Shown: piece by piece, positions 1 through 16,975 of the stretch
How positions within the stretch are numbered: the stretch's first letter is position 1
Layout: each line of letters starts with the position of its first letter
Assembly: GCA_900088475.1 (NCBI GenBank)
Contig: FLMG01004241.1
Span: 3,303-25,963, forward strand
DNA length: 22,661 nucleotides
DNA from: Hyphochytrium catenoides
Lineage: Eukaryota; Sar; Hyphochytriomycetes; Hyphochytriales; Hyphochytriaceae
Reading direction: 5' to 3'
The notes under the pieces: model-generated
What the model was told of the DNA's origin: nothing
The model's input: the letters and a program-made list of their open reading frames with translations, nothing else
Database searches by the model: none
Program-made: the position numbers and the translations under genes

Positions 1-92
1 GTAGAGAGGAGTAGAAGAAAGGCCCAGGTGCAGGAGGGCAGGAAAAGAAGGCTGAAGCGTACTGCATTGGCTTCTAACTCACGCTAATGCAG

Positions 93-7546
<7,454 letters not shown>

Positions 7547-7846
7547 GACCATCGTTCAAAATCGAGCATTTTGCACGAAATAAAATAATAATGAATAGAA
7601 GGTTAGGAGGAAAACGTCTGGTCCTTCAAGCTTCGGTGTTCAGCGAGCCAGCTCAGCAGACGCTTTCGTTGTGGCTCCCTGTCATGCAGGCTCTCTGCCA
7701 TGCTCTGTAAAGAACACATCCGCGATTGTCTTATCTCTTGTTTACCGCCTACCTCTTCCCATAGCTTAGCTAGCTCTACAGGGTGAAGAAGAACATCTTT
7801 CCCTACAGAAAGTTAGCGAGCGAATAGAGAACAAAGGTCAGAGCGT

Positions 7847-9088
7847 TTAAAAGAGAGCTCTCAGGCTAATACTGCACCGTGCTGTACCTGGGCTAAGTGA
7901 CGGAAATGACTTCTCCAACGAAAAAGTACCAATACGGCTGCGATGCAGGTGGTGGACAGGTAGGCCCACCGATGCAAGCAATCTGCGCACTATGCGGTTT
8001 CTGCCTATGCTTATTTTTACTCGGATTTTGACTGAGAGTTTTGGTGGACGACAGCCTGGCGGTAAGTTGATGCGCTTGGTGCTTCCTTTTTTCTGCTTCT
8101 TAGTCGGCCTCGACCCTGTGACGTCCTGATCAGGTGCATTCCCTTGGTCCGCCGCCTGGGCTTCTTCTGCATCTCTAGGCAATACCTCTAAAGTAGCAAA
8201 TTTTGAGTTTTACATTACACTGCCCGTGCCGGCAGCTAACACCTACCAATGACCTCAACGACCTCTACATCGTCCAGTTTAGCGGGTCCGTCTTCCAGAT
8301 TCACTCCTGCCAAGAGCTTGGCCATCTGGTCTTCGGAAGGCTTTGAACTAGTCGTTACTATATACTCCTTTTGAATAGCCCCAGGCTGACACAGTAGGGT
8401 GCTCAGATCACCATCATTTGTGACAAACATGAGCCCGGTCGTCTTTTTATCTAGTCGCCCCACAGGGTACAATCTGAGTCATAAGAACGCCGCAGTCCGA
8501 AGTCAGTTTCATCAAGTTCGGAAGCTCCTACGATGGGCAGCACGGCCATCCAGACCTCGGTACTTGGTACTTAGCTGACAGGCGCTCAATCCAGGCATGC
8601 ATGCTCTCAGGTCTAGAGAGCTGTGAAATGTTGCTTGGTGGGACTTTGAGTTCAACCATTTGACAATCCAGGTTTTTAGGCTTGTATATAGCTAAGCATA
8701 CTCTCTGCTGCTCGGATAGGGGAAGTACCTCGATATTATCAACAATAACTTTATCACCTATGAAGCTAGCTTAAGCTCATTCATGACATACACAGAGATC
8801 GGACAAGAACGGTGAAAACGCACCCGGAAACACAATGACAAGATCTGCCTCTGCTGCCTTGAGCTTAGCCTCTTCACCTGTCTCGCCACTGAGGTAAGTT
8901 ACCACACGTGCCTCAAGTTTCTGACATATCTCCTTCTTCGAAAGCCCGCAGTCAGTGAGAAACTTCTGAAGTCTGCATGGGACGTCCATCCTCCCCATCG
9001 GCGATCTGCCTCCAAACTCAGCACTTGAGGCTATATGGACTATGGACAAGCTCCCTCAAACAAAGAACCTCCAACTACCGAGCTCCAT
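7847..9088 (-). CDS. RsuA/RluB/RluE-family pseudouridine synthase (S4 domain plus catalytic domain)
   Basis: Exons in transcript order: 9088-9079 (tentative), 9030-8824, 8757-8571, 8473-8247, 8187-7847. Phases agree and the product is 323 aa. An S4-like RNA-binding segment begins at about residue 23 (RLQKFLTDCGLSKKE). IYKPK at about residue 110 stands where the family has NKPKG. The active-site motif is YPVGRLDKKTTGL, with the catalytic Asp near residue 143, then QKEY and GRNRIVRRLLASVGLPV at about 272-288. The family isomerises a single uridine of rRNA. In eukaryotes these bacterial-type enzymes usually work in plastids or mitochondria; the location here is inferred, because I see no clear targeting peptide. 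The first 10-base exon is a guess; translation could instead start at an ATG at 8989-8987. A charged insert (about 214-258, with KKQKK) is unusual. Confidence 0.82.
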
Positions 9089-9988
9089 TTAGCTCTAAAA
9101 GCTTTGTCAAGAGCCCTTTGTCAGGGCAGTTCGTAGCACTCTGTTCACAAGGAGCACGACTTACAAGCTTTCAAAGCTCAAGGTCAGGGCACACAGAAGA
9201 GTGATGATGGGCGGACGGCATCAACAGCTCCTGCCTCATTTAACCCTTTTTTTTGGTACTCTTCCTTGTCCTAGTTTGGTACAGGACAAAGTAACAGAGA
9301 GGAGAAGCTTTCCCCGCCGTCAGGGGGACGCCCCCATAATCACATGCTAAGTAAAATCAAGGTTGCTTGGAAGGGGCGGCTCTCGCTCCCCTAGGGTATC
9401 TGTCTCCCCATGATACCACCTTCCGCTTAGTGAGCCGCTAACGACTAGAGCCCTCTGGCAGGTTCGCCTGTTTCCACTTTGAAAATTGAGTTTGAGCAAG
9501 TTTGTCAGGTTTTTTCTTCAGCGCTGCTGCTTGGTTGGGCCAACATCTATCACCGCGGCAGCAGGCGCAGTAGCGAAGCAGGACAGCACGGAGGAAAGAG
9601 TTCTTATAATACTGGTGGCAGCCCTCGAGTACAGCTACTTTGTGGAGCTGGCATTCTATGTTTTACTACTCGTAACACCGCTCTGGTGTCGCAGGACAGT
9701 CCTGGGATCTGGCCCTTGGTGACTGAAGGGTACTCTCCTAACCGTTATCCAGACGAAGTGTCCTGGCTTCAGCATTTAAGAGAACTCCTCCCTAGCAGCT
9801 TTTGCTCCACCTTCTCTCCCTACCAAGTAGCTGTTCCGGAGTGCCTCTCTAACGTGCTGTCCTGTGGCGGCACAAACGTGCATTTCATCCAGCGCCTATT
9901 CAGGGCCTTGGCCGGATCGCCTGGCATTAGTGGATGGATTTTCCATTAGAGTAATCGTGTAGTAGTAGTCGACTTTGGTACAGCCAAG
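9089..9988. other. Intergenic stretch, no confident gene
   Basis: This lies between the 5' end of the pseudouridine synthase gene (-) and the start of the bromodomain gene (+), so it should hold promoters for both. I found no tRNA-like B box and no clear TATA element. The only sizeable open stretch is at 9479-9949 and is listed separately. A T-run at 9246-9254 is the only low-complexity feature. Confidence 0.4.
9479..9949 (+). CDS. Unrecognised open stretch, possible exon(s)
   Basis: One frame is open for 156 codons and ends with TAG at 9947-9949. Its second half (from about 9695: SPGIWPLVTEGYSPNRYPDE onward) looks more protein-like than its first. In the first half the overlapping frame 9486-9722 is the more protein-like one: a polar stretch, then a long hydrophobic run (LIILVAALEYSYFVELAFYV). 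A splice from about 9657 to 9694 would join the two good halves, but that intron would be only about 35 bases. It is therefore either a small membrane protein with an unusual intron or a chance open stretch. I recognise no domain. Confidence 0.2.
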   Translation: MKIEFEQVCQVFSSALLLGWANIYHRGSRRSSEAGQHGGKSSYNTGGSPRVQLLCGAGILCFTTRNTALVSQDSPGIWPLVTEGYSPNRYPDEVSWLQHLRELLPSSFCSTFSPYQVAVPECLSNVLSCGGTNVHFIQRLFRALAGSPGISGWIFH

Positions 9989-11002
9989 ATGTCAAAAGGA
10001 AAAGCCACTCGCGGCGGGACGGAGCTCCCTCCTCCGATGAAAAAGATGAAAAAGATTCTTGAGGAAATGAAGTCCCGAGCGGACATAGGTAACACAAGAG
10101 CTACAATTTCTACTGTTGTTAGCCCTCCTAAGCTAATGGTTGACTTTCCTGAAAGTTCCCTTTATGGAGCCGGTTGATTGGAAAGGTTATAAACTCCTTG
10201 ACTACCCTCAAATTATCAAGCAACCTATGGATCTAGGCACAGTCACGGTAACACCAGTTTTAATAAGGCTCGCCACCATTGCTGCTAAAGAACTCGTTCA
10301 CTTTCAGAAACGGCTGCTGGCAGGGGATTATAAGACGCCCCAGGAGTGTGCGGACGACATCAGACTAGTGTGGACAAACTGTATGACTTATAACCAGGTG
10401 TGTCCCTAACCGGTGACTTTGTTTTGTTAAATGTCATCTGCATGCTGAAAATCTACGCGCAGGACGGGTCAGACTTTCATTCTCTGGCTTCCAAACTTAG
10501 TCACGTATTTGAAGAGAAGTACAGCCGAGCTTTCAAAGATTCGATAACCGGAGAAGATGCTGGCGTTGAGAAGGGGTAAGGGCAAATCCAAAAGGTGCTA
10601 AACAGACTTCATATGACTGATAGAGTTGCCACAGACTCCCGCCAACATTGGCCGAAAAGACGCAGTTTAGCAATAGCGTCTATGAGATTTCAAGTGAAGA
10701 GCTTGGAGAGATTGTCCGCATGTTGCAAGAGAGATGTCCGCAAGCTCTATCCAAGGTGAGAACCGTAGTTAGTCGCTGACATGCCCTTGGAGCCGACGCC
10801 TGTGGCCTCAAGCCTGACCTCAAAACGGTTGCAGACGACCACCCCCGACGGTCTCGAGATAAACATTGACGATATCGATGAGAAGACCTTCCGAGAACTA
10901 GAAAAATTCGTTGCCATGTGCCTTGCAGGTGGCAAGAAATCTAAGAAGAGGTCTGGAGATGATGGCGAGCCATCGTCAAAGAAGAGAAAGCAAAAGAAGT
11001 AA
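9989..11002 (+). CDS. BET/GTE-like protein: one bromodomain plus NET domain
   Basis: Exons 9989-10088, 10156-10247, 10308-10397, 10463-10575, 10635-10755, 10835-11002; 227 aa, phases consistent. The bromodomain (about residues 15-125) shows PFMEPVDW, LLDYPQIIKQPMDLGTV, a ZB-helix segment AGDYKTPQECADDIRLVW, and NCMTYNQ, in which the Asn (about residue 93) is the acetyl-lysine contact. The NET (extra-terminal) domain follows at about 133-200 (EISSEELGEIVRMLQ, then LEINIDDIDEKTFRELEKFV). The lysine-rich tail probably includes a nuclear localisation signal. Bromodomain-NET proteins read acetylated histones and recruit transcription factors. A single bromodomain with NET is the plant GTE and protist layout, whereas animal BETs have two. 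The BET WPF shelf reads IVPF in this splice model. The start is the first ATG in frame with the S4-unrelated lysine-rich N-terminus (KKMKKILEEMK). Confidence 0.88.
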
Positions 11003-12082
11003 TAGAGTGACCTTTGGATAGCAGCAAGGAGGGACCAGCCGTCGCAAGATGACAAGTTGTCTTATGTGCCCCTATATAGTTCTTGCAAGCCGTTTCCCAT
11101 GGCACAAGCATTGCAGGAGTTTTTATCAGTTAGGTGGCGGGCCCTTAGGGCCAACGCCCATAGATAGAATGCAGGTGTGGCATCGTAGACGCTATTACTT
11201 TTTGTTGGACCTGGAACTTGGCACTTTCGTCTCTGTGAATAAAACATGTCTCCTCACGATTGGATCATACTATTAAGGGATGAGAGGCGTCAGCTTCACA
11301 TCTCTAAACCCACATGCGCACATAATCACCTTGCGGAATGCTAGCTTGCGCTGAATGTTTCTTGGATTCTTTTGAGTCATATAGCAGAAGCTGAAGCGGA
11401 GCAATAGCATTATTTAAACTGTTAGTCCTGTGCTAAATATCAGTGTGTTCACTTACCCGGTATTCGCAGTGCTGAGGAGCCTTACGAGGATGGTCTTGGC
11501 TTTACCCTGTTAGACAAGACAGCCTTTCAGTCTCCTTTTTCAGGTGCATCATGCTGCACTCAAGACAACTGACGCGACGGCGATAGTCCCTACCTTTGCC
11601 ATGGTTACCTAAGTTTACCAGATAGTTGTGGTGGCTTCTAACTCATAAGAGATAGTAGGCTGAGTTTAGGTAGTGCCGGAAGCTACTGGCACTGGCATCA
11701 CCTTGCTGATACGAACTTGACCGGGCAATTGTGAGGGGTTTGCATCTTCTGAGTGATCTCTGTTACCATAGTCAGCAGGGTTAGATGGTCTTCACTTTCG
11801 CTTTTCTCCCCCACCACAAACCAGTAACCCTCTGCAGAGCTCCCCCTGTAGTAGCAGTCCAGCTATTGTCTCGTTTAATAGAAACCAAGCCTCCAGACTC
11901 CAGACCCATTATTACTCCAAGGACAACTTGAGTTCACATGGCCGCCGGGCCGAAAATAGACGCTTTTATTGCTCTCTGTTAGAACGCAGATAAGGTTTTG
12001 TTGGTACGAACTACTTCTCACAAAAACTAATTTTGGCACATTTATTATGAGATCAGACATCAAACACTGAGAAGCACCTCCT

Positions 12083-12331
12083 CTAGATTATCATTAAATA
12101 ATCTCCTCCAGCGCGAGGTGGTGGATGATGGACTTCAACATCATGTTGAGCGGCAACCTTCTTGGCCATGGTCCTCATGATCTCTTGATTGACTCTTTGA
12201 AAGAAGCTCTCTCCCAAGATATCGTCGTAGTAGAAGGCGAGAGATGATCCATTGATTGAAGACGAAATCTGAAAGTAGTAGTACAGTAGGCCGCCTGCTG
12301 CCACCACCCAGCTGCCATGAGAAAGCCTCAT
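12083..12331 (-). CDS. Possible small protein of 82 aa, unrecognised
   Basis: The frame begins with MRLSHGSWVVAAGGLLYYYF, a short basic start and a weak hydrophobic run. It continues with a mixed, helix-like segment (DDILGESFFQRVNQEIMRTM) before the stop. The middle looks more protein-like than other frames in this gene-poor stretch. There is no recognisable domain, no homologous neighbour and no clear promoter. It may be a chance frame or a lone exon. Confidence 0.2.
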   Translation of the reverse strand: MRLSHGSWVVAAGGLLYYYFQISSSINGSSLAFYYDDILGESFFQRVNQEIMRTMAKKVAAQHDVEVHHPPPRAGGDYLMII

Positions 12332-12530
12332 CCTTTATTAGGTCTTTTTTAGCATGCTGCGGGGGGACACGACAACGAATAACCTTAAGGTAGGCTATCG
12401 AGGGCGAAACACCGTGGCTGATCTACCTTTTCGACGGGCGAGATGCTAAAAAAGAAGATTAATAATGCCACCGATTTCTTTCAACGTAGTGTCTGCGGTT
12501 ATTATTAGTAGGACTATTCTAGGCTTCCCT

Positions 12531-12593
12531 CATCAACAACAACAACATCTTCTTCTTCTTCATGTTGGGGAGTAGGAGTAGAAGAAGAAGAGT
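12531..12593. repeat. Triplet-repeat tract (CAA)n-(CTT)n-(GAA)n
   Basis: A run of CAA units leads straight into TCT/CTT units, then, after a short unique piece, into AGA/GAA units. The CTT and GAA arms are partly complementary and could pair. It has no coding role that I can see. Confidence 0.6.
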
Positions 12594-14871
12594 ACCTGGG
12601 CTACTGGTGTTCTTCATCAGAAGAAGATTATTGCTGCGCCCGTCAGCAGCTAGTGGTGAGATTAGTAGTTACTAGGTAACCCAATTCTTTCAGAAGCTTA
12701 CCACCAGAAGACCTTACCCTTTCTATCTATCTAACCACCACCAGCTTCACAGAGGATATCATTATTGTAGTACGGAATAATAGACGTCGTTAGTTTGTCT
12801 GGCCTGCTGGAGGCAGCAACATCAGGCAGTAGTAGTTCATGCTGCAACTCATCATCAAGCTCCTCCTATTATTGTCCCTTGTTGTTCGCTGGTGCTTGGG
12901 TACCGAGGAGGAAAGGTAATATTAAAGCATCGATTTTGGGGCCCATCTTGTGACCAACTCTATCAAACAATAATAACAGACCGACTTCTTCTTCGATGGC
13001 CGTCTTTGCGGAGTGGTGTAAAAAAGAAAACATGTTGGTAGCGAGTAGTACCACCGATCCAGGTGATTCACGACGATCAGCGATGGCCATTCATTCTTCG
13101 ATCCCCTGGTGGGCAGGACTAAACGCTGATCGATAGACTGGTGGTGTCGCTGCATCAAGCGGTAGCTCTGACATCAACCATCAATCGGTATGCCTTGCGA
13201 CACGGCCGACGAGAGCATCTCTCTCACGGACAACTTTCAAATGCATCTCCTAATCTAAAAAAGAATGGACAACTCATCGTCGTTAGCTTCTGAAGCTGAT
13301 GAGGTACTAGCCGCGGTTTGGAGGATACATGTTTGGCTTGTCTTGAGTCAGGCCAATATTAACAGCCGTAACGACGCAATGCAATAATGCCCACCGCCTG
13401 AATCCACGACTAAATATTCATGATGCATTCATGCGCATATTACTTTAGTTGTTGGATAAATGAGAGATGTTTGTTGAGGTGGCACGACGCAGTCAAAAAG
13501 ATATCCTTCAATTGTTTGTATAATATAAAAATTAGGAATTGGGGTGACGTTCGACAACAAGACTGCAAAACAACATTGGCTCTTGTAGATCTATCATCTC
13601 TTCGGCCGTCCCTGTTCGACCGAGCACAACCTCCCAGGATCGGGATGGTTTGGATGCGGCGCGGGGCTGATGGCCAAAAAAAACCTACAAATGGTGGGAG
13701 CTTTTATGTTGTGGTAAAACTTTGTAATTGGCTAGAAGGTGGCTGCACTACTGTTTTATCACAAAGAGTGTAAAGGGACCGTAATAATAATACTCTCGAT
13801 CTGCTGATACCTACTTTTACTAGTAGTAGTTCTAGTAGAATGGAGTCGAAAAGTACTATGCCCGAGGACACAAGCAAGAAGATGAGCCCCGGTCCTGCGA
13901 CTGCCGCAACTTTCCTATCATTCCGGATTTATGTCATCCCTCCACGAACGGCCCGCTGTCTGTTGTTGCCCTGGTGAGGGGCTTTGACAACATCAGCCTC
14001 TTCTCACGATACAACATCCGTTTGTATGTTCTTTTAGTTCCATGATAATAGTAGGGTCTAGCTGGTCCAACAAAGAAAATGTCATGTTTCTCTATTTTAC
14101 GTAGAACAACCCCCAATAACGTCACTTCTCGTGTCTTACGACTTGGCCGCATGATGGTGGAGAAGAGCAAATTATTTAGGGGGGCTAGCAACCCCCAAAA
14201 GATATCCCAATCTGACACAGTCACGCCTTTTCCTCTTTCTGAAGACTGCAACGAAGTTGGTGCATGAGGACACAGATGACAGGAACGGATGGGGTGCAGG
14301 GTGCAGGACGGTCTCAATTTCTTTTCTTGGAAATTTTGTAGGGTTTAGCTCCAGACCACCAGGAAACGGTAGAAGGTTCTGGGCCGGTATCAGAAGCTGC
14401 AAAGCAACAAGCAGGATGTGGAAGATAGACGGGCCTAGAACATTGTCCATTACCGGTCTGACGTGCAGATAGCTGCAACCCTGTCTTTAAGGTTCCTTTT
14501 CATCCTTCATCATATCAGCAGTGCAGATCCCTACTCTTAGTTACCTGAGCCCACCCAGCAACAAACAAACGCCATAATGCTTGATCGGCTGCTGTCTTGA
14601 TCTCGGTGAAGAGAGAGAAGCGGAATAGATTCCTCAGGTGGACTCCCATCTCCTTCACCCAGCTTGCCTCCTCCGCGCTAAATAAGCCCCTCCGCATAAC
14701 CAGCATCGTAGGAAAGGTTTCTTCTTTCTCTGATACTTCACATATATGTTCGCTCGCCGCTCCCGCTCACTACACAAGTTTCCAGCAGGTCGCAACGACA
14801 TTCAAGAAGAACATTTCGAGAGCGTGAAGACGGAAACGGTATCATCACAGCAGACACACCTACTAGCAACC

Positions 14872-15804
14872 ATGAGAATTTCTCAACTAATGTTGGTTGG
14901 ACCCGTACTGGCGATCATCTCAACGGTAACCCCATGTATGGCGGATTCAAAAGATGTCATCGAAACGGGAATTGGTAGTTCTACCGCCCCGTATAGTACT
15001 GCAGAGCTCCTGCACCCTGTTCAACAAAGAAGGTCTCTTCTTCGTCAAGAACTACAACTTCCCTTTAACGGTGAGCCAGACCGTATTCTCGTTACCGAGA
15101 ACCTCATAGTAAACGACGGCCAAGCCCCTCGCCATGACGATGGCACGAATGAGTCCCAACAACCGAGAAACCTGCAATCCGCTAGCGGTATTTGGAGGTT
15201 TGTCAATGTACAGGCAAGTTTGGCGGGGAGAGCCGTAGTGTTACCCAGACTCTGCCGCCCGTCATCGATAGCACGTCTGTGGAACTGCCATGCCGGATAC
15301 AACTATCCGCAGTTACCATGCAATAGCGGCCGTGAATGTAGCCGGGCAAAGTGCAGTGATGAAACAGGGCTATGCTACATTTTAAGCTGTGCTGCTGGGC
15401 AACCTGGGAATTGCGAATGGATCATGCGTAATCGCCAGACCGGTCACGCGTTGTACATGAACCAGTATGAGTTTGGAAAGGGCTGCAGTCTAGGGACCTG
15501 CACCAATGTACTTATGGCGAGGCGCTTTGACAATTTCCAATTGTTTACTCTTCGCTGCAGGAGTGCTGCTAGCAGTGGTCCGATCATCTCCGAAAAAATC
15601 TGTGAACTGCTACCACTGGGTGGCTCAGACTTTAGCACAAACAATATGGCTTGGGGATTGAGGGGCGAAGTCAATTCATCATCACGAAAACTCCTAATGC
15701 CTCCAAGGAACCCCAATGTTCGCAGGCCAACGACACCGGAGGAAATTGCAGAATTCTGGGCAGCAATAGCACTACTCGAGCTGGCTAATCAAGCGCAGGG
15801 GTGA
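14872..15804 (+). CDS. Secreted cysteine-rich protein, intronless, unrecognised family
   Basis: A 310-aa frame on one exon. The ATG at 14872 (context AACCATGAG) is chosen because it opens a classic signal peptide: MR, a hydrophobic run through residue 20, then a small-residue site with predicted cleavage after Ala24 (CMA/DS). An in-frame ATG at 14746 would add 42 polar residues and bury that signal, so I reject it. Residues 25-110 are polar and serine/glutamine-rich, with RRSLLR at 53-58. A compact segment at about 128-244 holds 12 cysteines, enough for six disulfides, and has repeated aromatic/glycine patterns (GIWRF, CEWIMRN, FQLFTLRC) that faintly recall lectin-like beta folds. I cannot assign a family. 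It is secreted or in the endomembrane system by inference. The lack of introns stands out beside its neighbours. Confidence 0.8.
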   Translation: MRISQLMLVGPVLAIISTVTPCMADSKDVIETGIGSSTAPYSTAELLHPVQQRRSLLRQELQLPFNGEPDRILVTENLIVNDGQAPRHDDGTNESQQPRNLQSASGIWRFVNVQASLAGRAVVLPRLCRPSSIARLWNCHAGYNYPQLPCNSGRECSRAKCSDETGLCYILSCAAGQPGNCEWIMRNRQTGHALYMNQYEFGKGCSLGTCTNVLMARRFDNFQLFTLRCRSAASSGPIISEKICELLPLGGSDFSTNNMAWGLRGEVNSSSRKLLMPPRNPNVRRPTTPEEIAEFWAAIALLELANQAQG

Positions 15805-15847
15805 AACTAATAAGTAAGGCTAGCTGTTGATGGACGGTGATTAGCTG

Positions 15848-16063
15848 CTAGGCATCATACATCGTCTTGTGCTTCTGCAGGGATGTTTGATAAATATACC
15901 AATAGTCTTTATCGAAATTTGAGCTCCCATTGGGCGGCGAAGGAGCCTTCACTGGCGATGCCAGCCATTCGCATGCATTGTCCCCACCACCAAGTTTGAA
16001 AAAGAAAGCTCCATTCACCTCAGTTGCAAAAGTAGATCGTCCCGTGACATAAGGAAAAGATAT
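15848..16063 (-). CDS. Probable terminal exon of an unrecognised gene
   Basis: On the minus strand an acceptor TTATTCAG (ending at 16064) precedes 71 codons and a TAG at 15848-15850. The peptide (PYVTGRSTFATEVNGAFFF, then DNACEWLASPV, DKDYWYIYQTS, KTMYDA) has a balanced, protein-like composition, unlike the shadow frames nearby. The frame stays open upstream to 16141, so the exon could be longer. I could not find the earlier exons with confidence; a piece near 16200-16255 (EAAPRLLYSGS) is one candidate. Its stop lies 43 bases from the stop of the secreted-protein gene, tail to tail. Confidence 0.4.
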   Translation of the reverse strand: MSFPYVTGRSTFATEVNGAFFFKLGGGDNACEWLASPVKAPSPPNGSSNFDKDYWYIYQTSLQKHKTMYDA

Positions 16064-16534
16064 CTGAATAATAGGTAGTTCAAGGCATGGTGAATACATT
16101 GATGCTACATACATTATGCGGAAGAAAGAGAAAATATTCATCGGTGTTATGGCACCAGCCGTCGTCGTTGTGGCGCCTCAGCCTTTTCATTAAGATGTTG
16201 CTGCTTCATAGACACTCCTACTACCGCTGTACAACAGCCGCGGTGCCGCCTCGATATCAAGAGTCTACCTAGCCTTCAGCGTAGACTTTAATTGGAAAGC
16301 AAGCGACCTATGGATGGAGTTGTCCAGAAGGAGCGGGCCCTGTGGAACGCGACCTCTTCTCTGTTGTTGCCCCTCTTCTAGAGATAATCTCCACTATGAA
16401 GATTTGTCAAACGCATAATGATAGTACAATGGGGCAGCTGTTGCCTGTCAAGCATGCTTGATTTCCACTTTTGCCAGACAATTTTTCTCTTGGCAAACCA
16501 GAAGATCCCTGCACCATCACAACGGACTCTGTAC

Positions 16535-16551
16535 ATTAATTAATTAATTAT
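16535..16551. repeat. TTAA/TAAT tetranucleotide microsatellite
   Basis: Short run of ATTA/TTAA units (ATTAATTAATTAATTATT). It is self-complementary and AT-only within a mixed-composition region. Confidence 0.7.
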
Positions 16552-16802
16552 TTGCTGAAGGACATTGTCGGCAGGCCATCTGGTACATTCGCTAGAGGAT
16601 CAGGCAAGACGAGGTTCATCTTCTAGAGCACACTGCTATGTATGTGGAGAGGGACAAGCGTGTGAGGAAGAAGTACATTGATTCCTCCTCCAGTTCTGGT
16701 TAACTAAACGGGAGGTGTGAAGGACGGAGGGTCAGCAGGGCTCCTATCGCGTCTTCATCTGGTCGAAAGAGCCTCTACCTTCCAATCAAGTCTACTCTCT
16801 CG

Positions 16803-16975
16803 CTAGGGCTTTAATATAGCGAAGAACAGCTTTGGATCGTCTGGCCTTGAGCTCATGAGCAGGCCACTCTTGATGACCAGCTCTTTCTTGAGTGTTTCCT
16901 GCTTGAGCATCGTGACTGTTGTCTGTTGGTTGTTGACCCGACACAGTAGATAGAGAGAAGCGCCCACGTTATATA
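16803..16975 (-). promoter_or_regulatory. TATA-like box followed by a 35-codon ORF
   Basis: On the minus strand TATATAA (16975-16969) is followed by a pyrimidine-rich stretch, then ATG at 16910-16908 in a CACGATG context. The frame runs 35 codons (LKQETLKKELVIK, then DDPKLFFAILKP) to TAG at 16805-16803. The arrangement resembles a core promoter and first exon, but no donor site clearly leads to further exons. A second frame (HELKARRSKAVLRYIKALARE region) is equally protein-like but has no ATG. This is tentative. Confidence 0.25.

Larger units (their letters stand above)
11003..14871. other. Gene-poor stretch of about 3.9 kb
   Basis: No stretch here gave me a recognisable domain or a consistent chain of spliced exons. 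Open frames of 60-127 codons occur on both strands (for example 13420-13773 + and 13934-14317 -), but their residue composition looks random. From roughly 12,100 to 13,900 the DNA is rich in short triplet runs (CAA, CTT/GAA, TAG, CAT). AATAAA at 11239-11244 could serve as a polyadenylation signal for the bromodomain gene. I see no LTRs, terminal inverted repeats or transposase-like frames. Confidence 0.45.

Noticed and set aside
8472-8571. Continuing the pseudouridine synthase exon through SAKYQVPRSGW
   Set aside because: That frame hits a TAG soon after. The donor at 8570 and acceptor at 8474 give SAK-LYPVGRLD, which matches the family exactly.
13420-13773. 117-codon plus-strand frame
   Set aside because: The open frame has a random-looking composition and lies in the gene-poor island with no supporting splice sites or motifs.
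13934-14317. 127-codon minus-strand frame
   Set aside because: Composition looks random, there are no domains, and a competing frame overlaps it (14172-14450). No splice partner was found.
14746-14871. Earlier in-frame ATG extending the secreted protein by 42 residues
   Set aside because: The extension is polar and basic and would place the signal peptide internally. The ATG at 14872 has a better context and a complete signal peptide.
15028-15045. RRSLLR in the secreted protein as an oomycete RXLR effector motif
   Set aside because: The spacing is R-S-L-L-R, not R-x-L-R, and no clear acidic EER motif follows. It is described but not called an effector.
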